DNA from: Donghicola mangrovi
Lineage (GTDB): Bacteria; Pseudomonadota; Alphaproteobacteria; Rhodobacterales; Rhodobacteraceae
Reading direction: 5' to 3'
DNA: 64,000 nucleotides
Assembly: GCF_013377535.1 (NCBI RefSeq)
Contig: NZ_JABCJE010000003.1
Coordinates: 248,001-312,000 of the forward strand
In this document: positions 33,479 to 42,726 of the stretch, one piece after another
Numbering within the stretch: position 1 is the first letter of the stretch
How the letters are laid out: every line of letters begins with the position of its first letter
Notes under the pieces: model-generated
What the model was told of the DNA's origin: nothing
The model's input: the letters and a program-made list of their open reading frames with translations, nothing else
Databases searched by the model: none
Translations under genes and position numbers: made by a program

Positions 33479-34606
33479 ATGTCGCTGAACCACGTCCGCC
33501 CTTGGCGCAACATATATCGCCGCAAGAGCCGCCAGATCATGGTGGGCAATGTCCCCGTGGGGGGCGATGCGCCGATCACCGTTCAGACGATGACCAACAC
33601 CGTCACCACCGATGTGAAGGGGACCTTGGGTCAGGTTCTGGCAGCCGCCGAAGTGGGCGCGGATATCGTGCGCGTTTCGGTCCCTGACCGCGAAAGCGCC
33701 ATCGCGCTGAAAGAGATCGTCAAGGAAAGCCCTGTTCCGATCGTCGCGGACATCCACTTCCACTACAAGCGCGCGATCGAAGCCGCCGAGGCTGGCGCCG
33801 CCTGTCTGCGCATCAACCCCGGTAACATCGGCGACGAGACCCGCGTGAAAGAGGTCATCAAGGCCGCGCGCGACCACAACTGCTCGATCCGGATTGGCGT
33901 GAACGCGGGCAGTCTGGAAAAGCACCTGCTGGAGAAATATGGCGAGCCATGCCCCGACGCGATGGTCGAGAGCGGGCTGGAGCATATCCGTATTCTGCAG
34001 GACAACGACTTTCACGAGTTCAAGATCAGCGTGAAGGCCAGCGACGTGTTTCTGGCGGCGGCGGCCTATCAGGGCATTGCCGAGGCGACCGATGCGCCGA
34101 TCCATCTGGGGATCACCGAGGCGGGTGGTCTGATGTCCGGCACCATCAAGTCGGCGATCGGTCTGGGGAACCTGCTATGGATGGGGATCGGCGATACGAT
34201 CCGCGTTAGCCTGTCCGCCGATCCGGTCGAAGAGGTGAAGGTCGGCTATGAGATCCTGAAGTCTTTGGGCCTGCGCCATCGCGGTGTGAACATCATCAGC
34301 TGCCCCAGCTGCGCGCGTCAGGGCTTTGACGTGATCAAGACCGTCGAGGCGCTGGAAAAGCGGCTGGAGCATATCAAGACGCCCATGAGCCTGTCGATCA
34401 TCGGCTGTGTGGTGAACGGCCCCGGTGAGGCCCTGATGACCGATGTCGGTTTCACTGGCGGTGGGGCAGGCAGCGGGATGGTCTATCTGGCGGGCAAGCA
34501 GAGCCACAAGATGTCCAACGACCAGATGATCGACCACATCGTCGAGCAGGTGGAAAAGCGCGCCTCTGAACTGGATGCCGAGGCGGCGGCTGCGGCGGCC
34601 GAGTAA
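33479..34606 (+). CDS. ispG: (E)-4-hydroxy-3-methylbut-2-enyl-diphosphate synthase
   Basis: 375 aa. It makes HMBPP, the sixth step of the MEP isoprenoid pathway, with a [4Fe-4S] cluster. Barrel motifs [38 protein letters not shown] and [11 protein letters not shown] are intact, and the cluster cysteines are in SCPSCARQ and [13 protein letters not shown] 33479 with CCGGAG upstream; GTG 33473 is too close to the ribosome site. Operon with rodZ. Together with idi it covers two isoprenoid steps in the window. Confidence 0.95.
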   Translation: MSLNHVRPWRNIYRRKSRQIMVGNVPVGGDAPITVQTMTNTVTTDVKGTLGQVLAAAEVGADIVRVSVPDRESAIALKEIVKESPVPIVADIHFHYKRAIEAAEAGAACLRINPGNIGDETRVKEVIKAARDHNCSIRIGVNAGSLEKHLLEKYGEPCPDAMVESGLEHIRILQDNDFHEFKISVKASDVFLAAAAYQGIAEATDAPIHLGITEAGGLMSGTIKSAIGLGNLLWMGIGDTIRVSLSADPVEEVKVGYEILKSLGLRHRGVNIISCPSCARQGFDVIKTVEALEKRLEHIKTPMSLSIIGCVVNGPGEALMTDVGFTGGGAGSGMVYLAGKQSHKMSNDQMIDHIVEQVEKRASELDAEAAAAAAE

Positions 34607-34640
34607 GCGGTCGGGGCTGCGCGGCGTCGCTGTGGTGCCG

Positions 34641-34661
34641 TGAGTATTTTTGCAAGAAGAA
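34641..34661 (+). repeat. Intergenic repeat copy 4
   Basis: TGAGTATTTTTGC followed by AAGAAGAA, preceded by GTGGTGCCG exactly as in copy 2. It lies between the convergent ispG and DsbA-like genes. Confidence 0.78.
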
Positions 34662-34697
34662 ACAGGGGGAGTGGCGCGCGCTGCTCCCATTGTTCGT

Positions 34698-35363
34698 TTA
34701 GCGGGACAGGTATTTGCGGATCGCGATCTCGGGGACGGGGCCGCGAACCAGCAGGCCGTTGATGTGCAGCATCGGTGGGCGGTCCAGATCCAGCGCGGCG
34801 GCGAGGGCGCTTCGGTCGGTGTCGAGTTGCGCCGCGCGCTCTGTGATCGGGGGCAGGGGCCAGCCGTTTTGGGCGGCAAGGGTTTCTAGGGGGGTGTTCT
34901 GGGCCAGTGCATCCATTGCGGCCCAGTAGGCGTCGGGGCCGTGGAGTTGGCCGATGGCGGCCAGCGTGTTGGCGGCGGGCCAGTGTTTGATGGTCAGGCT
35001 GACCTCGGGCGTCTCTGCCAGCAGGGCGCGCAGGGTATGGGCCAGTTCGATGGACTGAGGGTCAGGTCCGAGGAAGGCGGTGATCGTGGGGCCGCCAGAG
35101 GGGCCGATGACCATGTCACCGGGCTGGGCCGCGATACGGTCGGCCTGTTCGGCCATGCGGCGCTGGTCTTCTTCGATATAAAAGGCTGTGGGGTCGGGGA
35201 TCGGCGGGTTCATGGCCCTGTCGATCAGCTCCGGCTCCTCGATCAAAAGGGCGCGGATTTCTTCGCCCATGATGGCGCGCTCGGTGTCTGACAGGTGCGT
35301 CATGTCCAGCGCGAGGGCGGGGCTGGCCGCCATCATCAGAGTGGCGGCCAGATGTTTGATCAT
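34698..35363 (-). CDS. DsbA-like secreted protein without the CxxC motif
   Basis: 221 aa. A signal peptide (MIKHLAATLMMAASPALA) is followed by the same N-terminal helical region as the upstream DsbA (TDAERE- versus SDTERAIMGEEIRALLIEEPELI). Where that protein has FLDYRCGYC, this one has AFLGPDPQSIELA (about 97-108), so no redox cysteine exists; there is no Cys anywhere in the mature chain. The C-terminal end RPPMLHINGLLVRGPVPEIAI matches the cis-Pro loop and tail of the fold. It overlaps dsbA by ATGA. It may act as a chaperone or scaffold with the active paralogue; that is inference. Confidence 0.82.
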   Translation of the reverse strand: MIKHLAATLMMAASPALALDMTHLSDTERAIMGEEIRALLIEEPELIDRAMNPPIPDPTAFYIEEDQRRMAEQADRIAAQPGDMVIGPSGGPTITAFLGPDPQSIELAHTLRALLAETPEVSLTIKHWPAANTLAAIGQLHGPDAYWAAMDALAQNTPLETLAAQNGWPLPPITERAAQLDTDRSALAAALDLDRPPMLHINGLLVRGPVPEIAIRKYLSR

Positions 35364-36112
35364 CCGCGGATGTCTTTGACGATGGCCTGCATCTGATCCA
35401 GCGGGACGTAGCCGCGCAGCATCGTGTCATCCATCACAAAGGTCGGGGTGCCGCTGATCTGCAGACGGTTCGCCAGATCACGGTTCGACTGCAGGATGGT
35501 GTTGATTTCGGGGTCGTTCATGCCAGCGATCACAGCGTCTGCGTCGATCCCCAGACCTTCGGCCAGACGGCGCAGGGCGGGCTCTTCGTAGCTGCCTTTG
35601 TAGGTGATCAGGGCGTCGTGGGCAGCTTTGTAGGCGTCATCGCCGCCAACCTTGCGCACGGACAGGGCAAAGCGCGACGAGATCACGCTTTCTTCGCCGA
35701 GGATCGGGAATTCCTTGACGATGAAGCGGATGTTGCCATCGCCGTTCACCAGCTCTTCCACCTCGGCCGAGGCTTTGCGGCAGTAGCCACAGCGATAGTC
35801 GAGGAATTCGACCATGGTCACGTCGCCATCGAGATTGCCGCCAACCCACGAATAGCCATCCGCAAAGATCGCGTCCTTGTTGGTTTCGACCATGGTGCGG
35901 TCGCCATCGGCTGCGGCAGCGGCCTGTTTCTGTTCCAGAACGCCGACGGCCTCCATGATGACTTCGGGGTTGTCGAGCAGATAGGCGCGAACCTCGGCGC
36001 GGAAGGCTTCGCGCTCTGCGTCGGTCATTTTGCTCAGATCGGTTTCCGCGACAGCGGCGCTGCTGGCGACGGTCAAGGCCAGTGCGCTGGCGGTGACGAG
36101 GGTACGGATCAT
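35360..36112 (-). CDS. DsbA-family thiol-disulfide oxidoreductase
   Basis: 250 aa, periplasmic. Signal peptide to about residue 22 (TVASSAAVA), an N-terminal helical extension rich in Ala/Glu (about 25-85), then a thioredoxin fold with active-site CGYC at 108-111 and the cis-Pro segment SGTPTFVMDD. This matches the Com1/DsbA-type proteins with an N-terminal extension common in alphaproteobacteria, some of which act as isomerases. ATG 36112 with AAAGGA upstream. It lies between an M48 protease gene (11-bp gap) and its own cysteine-less paralogue. Confidence 0.9.
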   Translation of the reverse strand: MIRTLVTASALALTVASSAAVAETDLSKMTDAEREAFRAEVRAYLLDNPEVIMEAVGVLEQKQAAAAADGDRTMVETNKDAIFADGYSWVGGNLDGDVTMVEFLDYRCGYCRKASAEVEELVNGDGNIRFIVKEFPILGEESVISSRFALSVRKVGGDDAYKAAHDALITYKGSYEEPALRRLAEGLGIDADAVIAGMNDPEINTILQSNRDLANRLQISGTPTFVMDDTMLRGYVPLDQMQAIVKDIRG

Positions 36113-36123
36113 TTGGCGTCCTT

Positions 36124-37452
36124 TCATTTCGGCGCGGCTTTCGCAGCAGTCAACACATCCTGTGCCCGTTGCCAAGGGGCGGAACCGCGCGGCAGCAGGC
36201 CCTCGGCCCGTTTGGCGTGCAGCGCGGCGTCTTTCAGTCGGCCCGTCAGGGCATATCGTTCGGCGGTCACCAGCGAGGCCATGCCATTCTGTCCTGCCTT
36301 GGCATAGGCCATCCCCAGATCACGCAGTACACCCGAGCTATATGGGTCCAGACTGCGGGCTTTTTCCAGTGCGGCGAGGGCGCGTTTGTTGCCATCGGCG
36401 GTATCCAGCGCCAGCAAGGCGCGACCGTAGCCCCCAAGGATTAACGGATCCTTTGGCGACAAGCTGACAGCGGCTCCATAAGCGTTTGCTGCGGCGGGAA
36501 AATTCCGGCTTTCCAGCAGGATCTGACCGCGCAGCTCTTGGACATAGGGGTCTTTGGGGCGGGCAGAGGCCAGTTTGTCGATGGTAGCGACGGCCTTTTT
36601 CACGTCGGGCTGCCGGTGATAGGCAACGGCCTCGCGCATCAGGCGGATGTCATCGGTCGCGCTGGATTTGGCGCGGCGTAGGGTCCAGCTGGGGGCGCGG
36701 GTAAAGGCGGTCAGCTTGCCTTGGGCGCGGGCGAACCAGTAATCGGCGGCGCCACTGTCGGGCCAGGCTTGCCCGCCATAGGCCGCCGCAAAGCCCTGAA
36801 GGGCGCGGAACCGGTCCTGCGACAGGGGGTGCGTGCGGGTGTAGGGGTCCTGGCGCGAAACGCTCAGGGCCTCTTGGCCGCGGAAGATGTCGATCACCTC
36901 GACCGCGCCATCGGGGTTGATGCCCGCGTTCACCATATAGCGGACACCGGCCTGATCGGCGCTGGCCTCTTCGGCGCGGGTGTGGGCGAACAAAACGCGC
37001 TGCGCACTGGACTGGGTGCCGATGGCGATGCCCGCTGCCGCGCCGCCAGCGCCACTTGCGGCGGCCGCGGCGGCCAGCGCCAGACCCAAGCCCGCCGAAG
37101 TGCGGGCGGTGCGTGCGTTCGTCATGCGGCGGGCGATGTGGCCGTTCGAGATATGCGCAGCCTCGTGGGCAATCACGGATTGCAGTTGGCGGGCGTTCTC
37201 AAGCCGCGCCAAGAGGCCCGCGTGGATAAAGATGTGGTCCGCATCCACCACAAAGGCGTTCAGGGATTGATCATTCACCACCAGCACCTTGACCCGCGCC
37301 CCCAGACCGGCGGCATTCAGGATGGGCGAGGCGATGGTATTCAGCGCATGTTCGATATCGGGATCGCGCAAGAGCCCCACGGCTTTGGCCGGCAGGGTGC
37401 CAATGACGCTAAGGCAAAGGGCGGCGGCCAGCACTCGGGCGGCAAGGCGCAT
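36124..37452 (-). CDS. BepA-like periplasmic M48 metalloprotease with TPRs
   Basis: 442 aa. Signal peptide (LAARVLAAALCLSVIGTLPAKA), M48 domain with zinc-binding HEAAH at 96-100 and the third ligand Glu in AHTRAEEASADQAG, an Ala-rich hydrophobic stretch at about 123-145, and C-terminal tetratricopeptide repeats (DPYVQELRGQILLESRNF, DPLILGGYGRALLALD, DPYSSGVLRDLGMAYA). BepA checks outer-membrane protein (LptD) assembly and disulfide state, which fits co-transcription with dsbA. ATG 37452 follows AAAGGATCGTC. Divergent from the aminotransferase. Confidence 0.88.
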   Translation of the reverse strand: MRLAARVLAAALCLSVIGTLPAKAVGLLRDPDIEHALNTIASPILNAAGLGARVKVLVVNDQSLNAFVVDADHIFIHAGLLARLENARQLQSVIAHEAAHISNGHIARRMTNARTARTSAGLGLALAAAAAASGAGGAAAGIAIGTQSSAQRVLFAHTRAEEASADQAGVRYMVNAGINPDGAVEVIDIFRGQEALSVSRQDPYTRTHPLSQDRFRALQGFAAAYGGQAWPDSGAADYWFARAQGKLTAFTRAPSWTLRRAKSSATDDIRLMREAVAYHRQPDVKKAVATIDKLASARPKDPYVQELRGQILLESRNFPAAANAYGAAVSLSPKDPLILGGYGRALLALDTADGNKRALAALEKARSLDPYSSGVLRDLGMAYAKAGQNGMASLVTAERYALTGRLKDAALHAKRAEGLLPRGSAPWQRAQDVLTAAKAAPK

Positions 37453-37505
37453 TGACGATCCTTTCGTCGCCTGAAATGACTTTCGCATACCCTAGAGAGG
37501 ACCCC

Positions 37506-38648
37506 ATGCGAAATTCAACCCGCAGCGATGTCGATCCCTTTATCGTGATGGATGTAATGGAGGCCGCCCGCCGTGCCGAAGAGGCCGGGCGCCACATCAT
37601 CCATATGGAAGTCGGTCAGCCCAGTACTGCCGCCCCCTCGGGTGCGCGTCAGGCGCTGGCCACCGCGATGGAAGGCGGATCGCTGGGGTACACCGTGGCC
37701 TTGGGCATCCCCGAACTGCGGGCGCGGATCGCGAGGCTGTATGGCGAATGGTACAACGTCGATCTGGACCCCGCGCGGGTGGTGGTGACGTCGGGCTCTT
37801 CGGGGGCGTTCCTGTTGGCGTTTACGGCGCTCTTTGATGCGGGGGACCGCGTGGGGATCGGTGCGCCGGGCTATCCCAGCTATCGCCAGATCCTCAAGGC
37901 GATGAGCGTTGAGCCGGTGATGCTGCAGACCAAGGCGGAGAACCGTTATCAGCCCGTACCGTCCGATTTCGCGGGCATGGGGCTGCAGGGTCTGATGGTC
38001 GCCAGCCCCGCGAACCCTTCGGGGACGATGCTGGGCAAGGATGCTTTGGGCGCGCTGATCAACACCGCGCAGGCTGAGGGCACCGCCTTTATCAGCGATG
38101 AAATCTACCACGGCATCGAATACGAGGCCAAAGCGGTCACCGCGCTGGAGCTGTCCGATGATGTCTATGTCATCAACAGTTTCTCCAAGTATTTCAGCAT
38201 GACCGGTTGGCGCGTGGGCTGGATGGTGGTCCCGCCGGACCACGTGCGCCGGATCGAGCGTTTGGCCCAGAACATGTTTATCTGCGCCCCCCATGCCAGC
38301 CAGATCGCGGCCCTTGGTGCGCTGGAGTGCAAAGAGGAGCTGGACGCCAACCTGCAGGTCTATACCCGCAACCGCCAACTGATGATCGAAGGGCTGCCCA
38401 AGGCCGGTTTCGACCGCATCGCGCCGCCGGACGGGGCGTTCTATGTCTATGCGGATGTCAGCCACTTGACCGACGACAGCCGCGCCTTCTGCGCCGAAAT
38501 TCTGGACAAGGCTGGCGTGGCCGTGACCCCCGGTCTGGATTTCGATCCCGATCGCGGGGCGGGGACGCTGCGGTTCTCCTATGCCCGCGCGACCGCTGAT
38601 ATCGAAGAAGGTCTGCGCCGTCTGACCGAATTCATGTCAAACCGATAG
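37506..38648 (+). CDS. Class I/II PLP-dependent aminotransferase
   Basis: 380 aa. Fold type I aspartate aminotransferase family: PLP lysine K228 in NSFSKYFSMTGWRVGW, ASPANPSGTM with the cofactor-binding Asn, SDEIYHGIEY and the C-terminal RFSYA with the carboxylate-binding Arg. The amino-acid substrate cannot be read from sequence; aromatic or alanine-type transaminases look similar. ATG 37506 after GAGAGGACCCC; the frame upstream to 37452 overlaps the divergent M48 promoter and is rejected. Confidence 0.9.
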   Translation: MRNSTRSDVDPFIVMDVMEAARRAEEAGRHIIHMEVGQPSTAAPSGARQALATAMEGGSLGYTVALGIPELRARIARLYGEWYNVDLDPARVVVTSGSSGAFLLAFTALFDAGDRVGIGAPGYPSYRQILKAMSVEPVMLQTKAENRYQPVPSDFAGMGLQGLMVASPANPSGTMLGKDALGALINTAQAEGTAFISDEIYHGIEYEAKAVTALELSDDVYVINSFSKYFSMTGWRVGWMVVPPDHVRRIERLAQNMFICAPHASQIAALGALECKEELDANLQVYTRNRQLMIEGLPKAGFDRIAPPDGAFYVYADVSHLTDDSRAFCAEILDKAGVAVTPGLDFDPDRGAGTLRFSYARATADIEEGLRRLTEFMSNR

Positions 38649-38678
38649 CGGTTTTCTGCCGTCTTTAGTGGGCCTTAC

Positions 38679-38698
38679 GTTATCACCTTCATGATAAC
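38679..38698. promoter_or_regulatory. Palindrome upstream of the amidase gene
   Basis: GTTATCA (38679-38685) and TGATAAC (38692-38698), perfect 7-6-7 inverted repeat, 60 bp before the amidase start and 30 bp after the aminotransferase stop. Candidate operator or a weak hairpin; no regulator assigned. Confidence 0.4.
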
Positions 38699-38757
38699 TT
38701 TGCGCCGGGGGCCAGACCGTGTATCTATCTGGGAAAACACGGTCAGAGGCCGAGCAG

Positions 38758-39981
38758 ATGGTTATGCGTATTGTTACAGGTTTGGTTCTGGCGCTGGGTT
38801 TGGCAGGCGCCGCGCTGGCTGCCGATTTCACGGGGCGGGCGCGGGTTTTGCCCGATCAGACCACAGTGCAGGACACCGATCGGGGGCTGACCCTGACCGT
38901 TGGCCTGACCCAAGGCGTGCCCTACCGCGTGTTCACTCTGGACGACCCCGCCCGCCTGATCGCCGACTTCCGAGAGGTGGACTGGACCGGCCTTGATGCT
39001 GCGCGCCTGACACGTTCGCAGGGGATCAAGGACGCCCGTTTCGGCCAGTACCGCCCCGGCTGGACGCGGATGATTCTGGATCTGGAGGGGCCGCTGGCGC
39101 TTGGGGCCTCTGATCTGCGGATCGACACCGATACCGGTCAGGCCAAGCTGCAACTGTCCCTGACCCGCACCACCGCTGCCGATTTCGCTGCCCGTTCCGT
39201 GGCGCCCGCTGATCCCGATTGGGGAATGCCCGCCGCCGCGCAGGTCGATCCCGCACGCAGCCGCCACGGCGGGGACGGCAAGCTGACCGTGGTGATTGAC
39301 CCCGGCCACGGGGGCGTTGACCCCGGTGCGCAGCGCGGCAAGTGGGACGAAAAGAACCTGATGTTGACCTTCGGGCTGGAACTGCGCGACGCGCTGGTCC
39401 GCACCGGTCAGGTCAACGTGGTCCTGACCCGAGAGGTGGACGACTTTGTTCCCTTGGAAACCCGTGTGACCATCGCCCACGAGGCCCGTGCCGATCTGTT
39501 CATCTCGCTTCATGCGGACGCGCTAGAGGGGGGCGGGGCCAGCGGTGCCACCATCTATACCCTTGCCGAGGAGGCCTCGGACAAAGCCTCGCAAAAGCTG
39601 GCCGAGCGTCACAACCGCGCCGATCTGCTGGCGGGGGTGGACCTGACGGGGCAGGACGATGTGGTCGCCCATGTGCTGATGGATCTGGCCCGTACCGACA
39701 CGAAGCCCCGCGCGGACCGCATCGCTGCCGAACTGTTGGACGCGCTGAAGGCCAACGGCAACCCCATGCACTCGCGTCCTTTGCGGGGGGCAGGGTTCTC
39801 GGTGCTCAAGGCCCCCGATATTCCGTCCGTGCTGCTAGAGGTGGGGTTCCTGTCCTCGGACCGGGATCGGGCGAACCTGACCAACCCCGACTGGCGGGCA
39901 AAAACCGCCGGGGCCATCACCGCCGCCATATTGGATTGGGCCATTGCCGACGCCGCCGAAGGCCAGCTGATCCGGCAATAG
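38758..39981 (+). CDS. N-acetylmuramoyl-L-alanine amidase, AmiC type (AMIN + Amidase_3)
   Basis: 407 aa. Signal peptide (RIVTGLVLALGLAGAALA), an AMIN targeting domain (about 35-140; GVPYRVFTLDDPARLIADF), then an Amidase_3 catalytic domain (about 180-400) with zinc ligands in VVIDPGHGGVDPG, the Glu in KWDEKNLML, SLHADALEGG, and catalytic LLEVGFLSS. It cleaves septal peptidoglycan cross-link stems for daughter-cell separation. ATG 38758 is preferred to 38764 by spacing to GAGG. PBP1A follows 90 bp later, so this is a wall-remodelling cluster. Confidence 0.92.
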   Translation: MVMRIVTGLVLALGLAGAALAADFTGRARVLPDQTTVQDTDRGLTLTVGLTQGVPYRVFTLDDPARLIADFREVDWTGLDAARLTRSQGIKDARFGQYRPGWTRMILDLEGPLALGASDLRIDTDTGQAKLQLSLTRTTAADFAARSVAPADPDWGMPAAAQVDPARSRHGGDGKLTVVIDPGHGGVDPGAQRGKWDEKNLMLTFGLELRDALVRTGQVNVVLTREVDDFVPLETRVTIAHEARADLFISLHADALEGGGASGATIYTLAEEASDKASQKLAERHNRADLLAGVDLTGQDDVVAHVLMDLARTDTKPRADRIAAELLDALKANGNPMHSRPLRGAGFSVLKAPDIPSVLLEVGFLSSDRDRANLTNPDWRAKTAGAITAAILDWAIADAAEGQLIRQ

Positions 39982-40071
39982 CCCGCCTTTCGGCAACAAT
40001 CCGGGCTTTGTGTTTTGACCCCAATGGGTGTGGACTATATGAGGGGGCACGTTTGACACGAGGGCCAGCCA

Positions 40072-42630
40072 GTGGTGCGATTCATCTTATCCTTCTTCGG
40101 GGCAATCTTTAGTGCCATTACTCTGGGCATCTTCATGGTGGCCCTTGGCATTGGTGCGGTGTTCTGGATGTACGCGCGCGACCTGCCCAGCCACGAGGCG
40201 CTGGCCCAGTACGAGCCCCCCACCATCAGCCGCATCTATTCCGGCGAAGGCCAGATCATCGACGAATTCGCCAAGGAACGTCGCCTGTTCGTGCCCGCCG
40301 ACGAGATCCCCGATCTGGTCAAGGCCGCGTTTATCTCGGCCGAGGACAAGAACTTTTACCACCACTCGGGCTATGACCTGCTCGGGATTGCTTCGGCGGC
40401 CCGTGATGCAGTCGTGTCGCGCGGGCGCAACGTGCGCGGGGCCTCGACCATCACCCAGCAGGTGATGAAGAACTTCCTGCTGTCCGGCGACCGTCAGGCC
40501 GAGCGCAAGATCAAGGAACTGATCCTTGCGACCCGTATCGAACACACCCTGACCAAAGACCAGATTCTCGAGCTTTATCTGAACGAGATCTATCTGGGCG
40601 CGAACTCTTATGGTGTGGCTGCTGCGGCGCAGACCTATTTCAACAAGACCTTGATGGAGCTGACCCCCGGCGAGGCGGCCTATCTGGCATCGCTGCCCAA
40701 GAAACCGGCCAAGCTGCACCCCGTCCGCGATTATGACGAGGCCGTCGAGCGCCGGAACTATGTTCTGCGCGAGATGGAAGACAACGGATATATCACCGCC
40801 GAAATCCGCGACGCCGAGATCGCTTTGCCGCTGAAATCCGTTCAGAACGGCGATTATGCGGACTTCCGCACCGCGCTGCCCTATCGCGACTACTTCACCG
40901 ACGAAATCCGCCGTCAGCTGAGCAGCGACTTCGGCGAGGGTGAATTCTTTACCGGTGGTCTGTCGGTGCGCGCGACCGTGGACCCCGACCTGCAATCCGT
41001 CGCCGGCGAGGCGCTGCGCCGCGGGCTCGAGGATTATGACCGTGGCATCGGCGTCTGGCGTGGCACCGGCAAAAAGATCGACACCGCCAAGCTGGATAAC
41101 GAAGCCGATTGGCGCGAGGCGCTGTCCGCTGTCGAGGTTCCCCGTGACATCGTTCTGGACGGCCAGTGGTACCCCGCCGTGGTTCTGTCCATTGGCGACA
41201 GCGCGGCCCGTATCGGCATCGAAGGCGTGAAAGAGGACAGCGATGGCCACTTCATCCCCGCCGAGGATGTGCAGTGGGCCCGCAAACGTCTGGACAGCGG
41301 CAAGCTGGCCAACAAAGCCCGCGTTGCCGGTGATCTGGTCGAAAAGGGCGACGTCGTTCTGGTCCGCCGCATGACCAAGGATTCGGATGGCAGCTTTATC
41401 CGCTGGACCCTGCGCCAGACCCCTGAAATTCAGGGCGGTCTGATGGCGATGGACGTGGAAAACGGCCGCGTTCTGGCGATGCAGGGGGGCTTCTCCTATC
41501 AGGATTCGGTGTTTAACCGCGTGACGCAGGCGCAGCGCCAGCCGGGCTCCAGCTTTAAGCCGTTCGTGTATGCGGCGGCGCTGGACAGCGGCTATTCGCC
41601 CGCGACCATCGTGATCGACGCTCCGATCGAGTTGAACACCCCCCAAGGCCTGTGGCGCCCCAAGAACAGCTCGAACAAATACTACGGTCCGACCCCGCTG
41701 CGGACCGGCATCGAGCAGTCGCGAAACCTGATGACCGTGCGTCTGGCCCAAGAGGTCGGCATGGACACCATCGCGCGCTACGCTGAACGCTTTGGCGTCT
41801 ATGACAACATGGGCCGTTTCCTGGCGAACGCGCTGGGCTCTGAAGAGACCACTCTGTACAAGATGGTCGCGGCCTATGCGATGTTCGCCAACGGCGGCGA
41901 GCGTGTGCAGCCCACTCTGGTGGACCGCGTTCAGGACCGTTACGGCAAAACCATCTACAGCCACGAAGAACGCACCTGCGTCGATTGTGCTGACCCGTCG
42001 ATTCCCAACGGCCACGGCCCCCGCATCACCTCGAAGCGCGAGCGTGTGATGGATGCGATCACCGCGTACCAGCTGACTTCGATGATGGAAGGCGTGGTCC
42101 AGCGCGGTACTGCGGCCAGCAGCGTGCACCTGTCGGTGCCGACCGCTGGTAAGACCGGTACCACCAACGACGCCAAAGACGTGTGGTTCGTGGGCTTCAC
42201 CTCGAACATCGTGGCGGGCTGCTACATGGGCTTTGACAGCCCCCGTCCGATGGGCAAGGGCGCCTATGGCGGCACGCTCTGTGGTCCGATCTTTACCGAG
42301 TTGATGAAGGCGGCGACCAAGAAATATGGCGGCGGCCCGTTCGCGGTGCCCCCGGGTGGCCACTTTATCAAGATCGACCGTTTCACCGGTGCGCGTCTGG
42401 CGGACGATGCCAGCGGCGACTACGTGGTGGCCGAATACTTCCGCGATGGCGAAGAGCCGGTGTTCGGCGTGGCCTTCGACGGTGGTTTCGCGGTGGGCTC
42501 GAACCTGCCGATGTTCGACCGCGGCGAATCCGACGATGCGCCCAAGCAGGTGACCACCTCTGGCGGGGGGACGGCGGTTGTCGGACCCAAGGCAGATTTC
42601 GGCACGCTCAGTGCTGGTGGTCTCTACTGA
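40072..42630 (+). CDS. mrcA: Penicillin-binding protein 1A (bifunctional)
   Basis: 852 aa. One N-terminal membrane anchor (about 4-33), a GT51 glycosyltransferase domain (EDKNFYHHSGYD with catalytic Glu, RGASTITQQVMKNF, KIKELILATRIE), an OB-like PCB_OB insert (about 325-440), and a transpeptidase domain with Ser493 in GSSFKPF (SxxK), a SRN motif and KTGTT at 694. It polymerises and cross-links peptidoglycan. Starts at GTG 40072 (a second GTG follows at once) after GAGGG. Ends in a Gly/Ser-rich tail. Neighbour of the amidase. Confidence 0.95.
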   Translation: MVRFILSFFGAIFSAITLGIFMVALGIGAVFWMYARDLPSHEALAQYEPPTISRIYSGEGQIIDEFAKERRLFVPADEIPDLVKAAFISAEDKNFYHHSGYDLLGIASAARDAVVSRGRNVRGASTITQQVMKNFLLSGDRQAERKIKELILATRIEHTLTKDQILELYLNEIYLGANSYGVAAAAQTYFNKTLMELTPGEAAYLASLPKKPAKLHPVRDYDEAVERRNYVLREMEDNGYITAEIRDAEIALPLKSVQNGDYADFRTALPYRDYFTDEIRRQLSSDFGEGEFFTGGLSVRATVDPDLQSVAGEALRRGLEDYDRGIGVWRGTGKKIDTAKLDNEADWREALSAVEVPRDIVLDGQWYPAVVLSIGDSAARIGIEGVKEDSDGHFIPAEDVQWARKRLDSGKLANKARVAGDLVEKGDVVLVRRMTKDSDGSFIRWTLRQTPEIQGGLMAMDVENGRVLAMQGGFSYQDSVFNRVTQAQRQPGSSFKPFVYAAALDSGYSPATIVIDAPIELNTPQGLWRPKNSSNKYYGPTPLRTGIEQSRNLMTVRLAQEVGMDTIARYAERFGVYDNMGRFLANALGSEETTLYKMVAAYAMFANGGERVQPTLVDRVQDRYGKTIYSHEERTCVDCADPSIPNGHGPRITSKRERVMDAITAYQLTSMMEGVVQRGTAASSVHLSVPTAGKTGTTNDAKDVWFVGFTSNIVAGCYMGFDSPRPMGKGAYGGTLCGPIFTELMKAATKKYGGGPFAVPPGGHFIKIDRFTGARLADDASGDYVVAEYFRDGEEPVFGVAFDGGFAVGSNLPMFDRGESDDAPKQVTTSGGGTAVVGPKADFGTLSAGGLY

Positions 42631-42726
42631 CCTTGCCCAAGGGCCTTTGCTGGTCTATCACCGCTGCCTGACAAGGTGCGCCGCCCCGCGCGGCGCCCGC
42701 AGACATTTCAAATCCATAGGACGACG

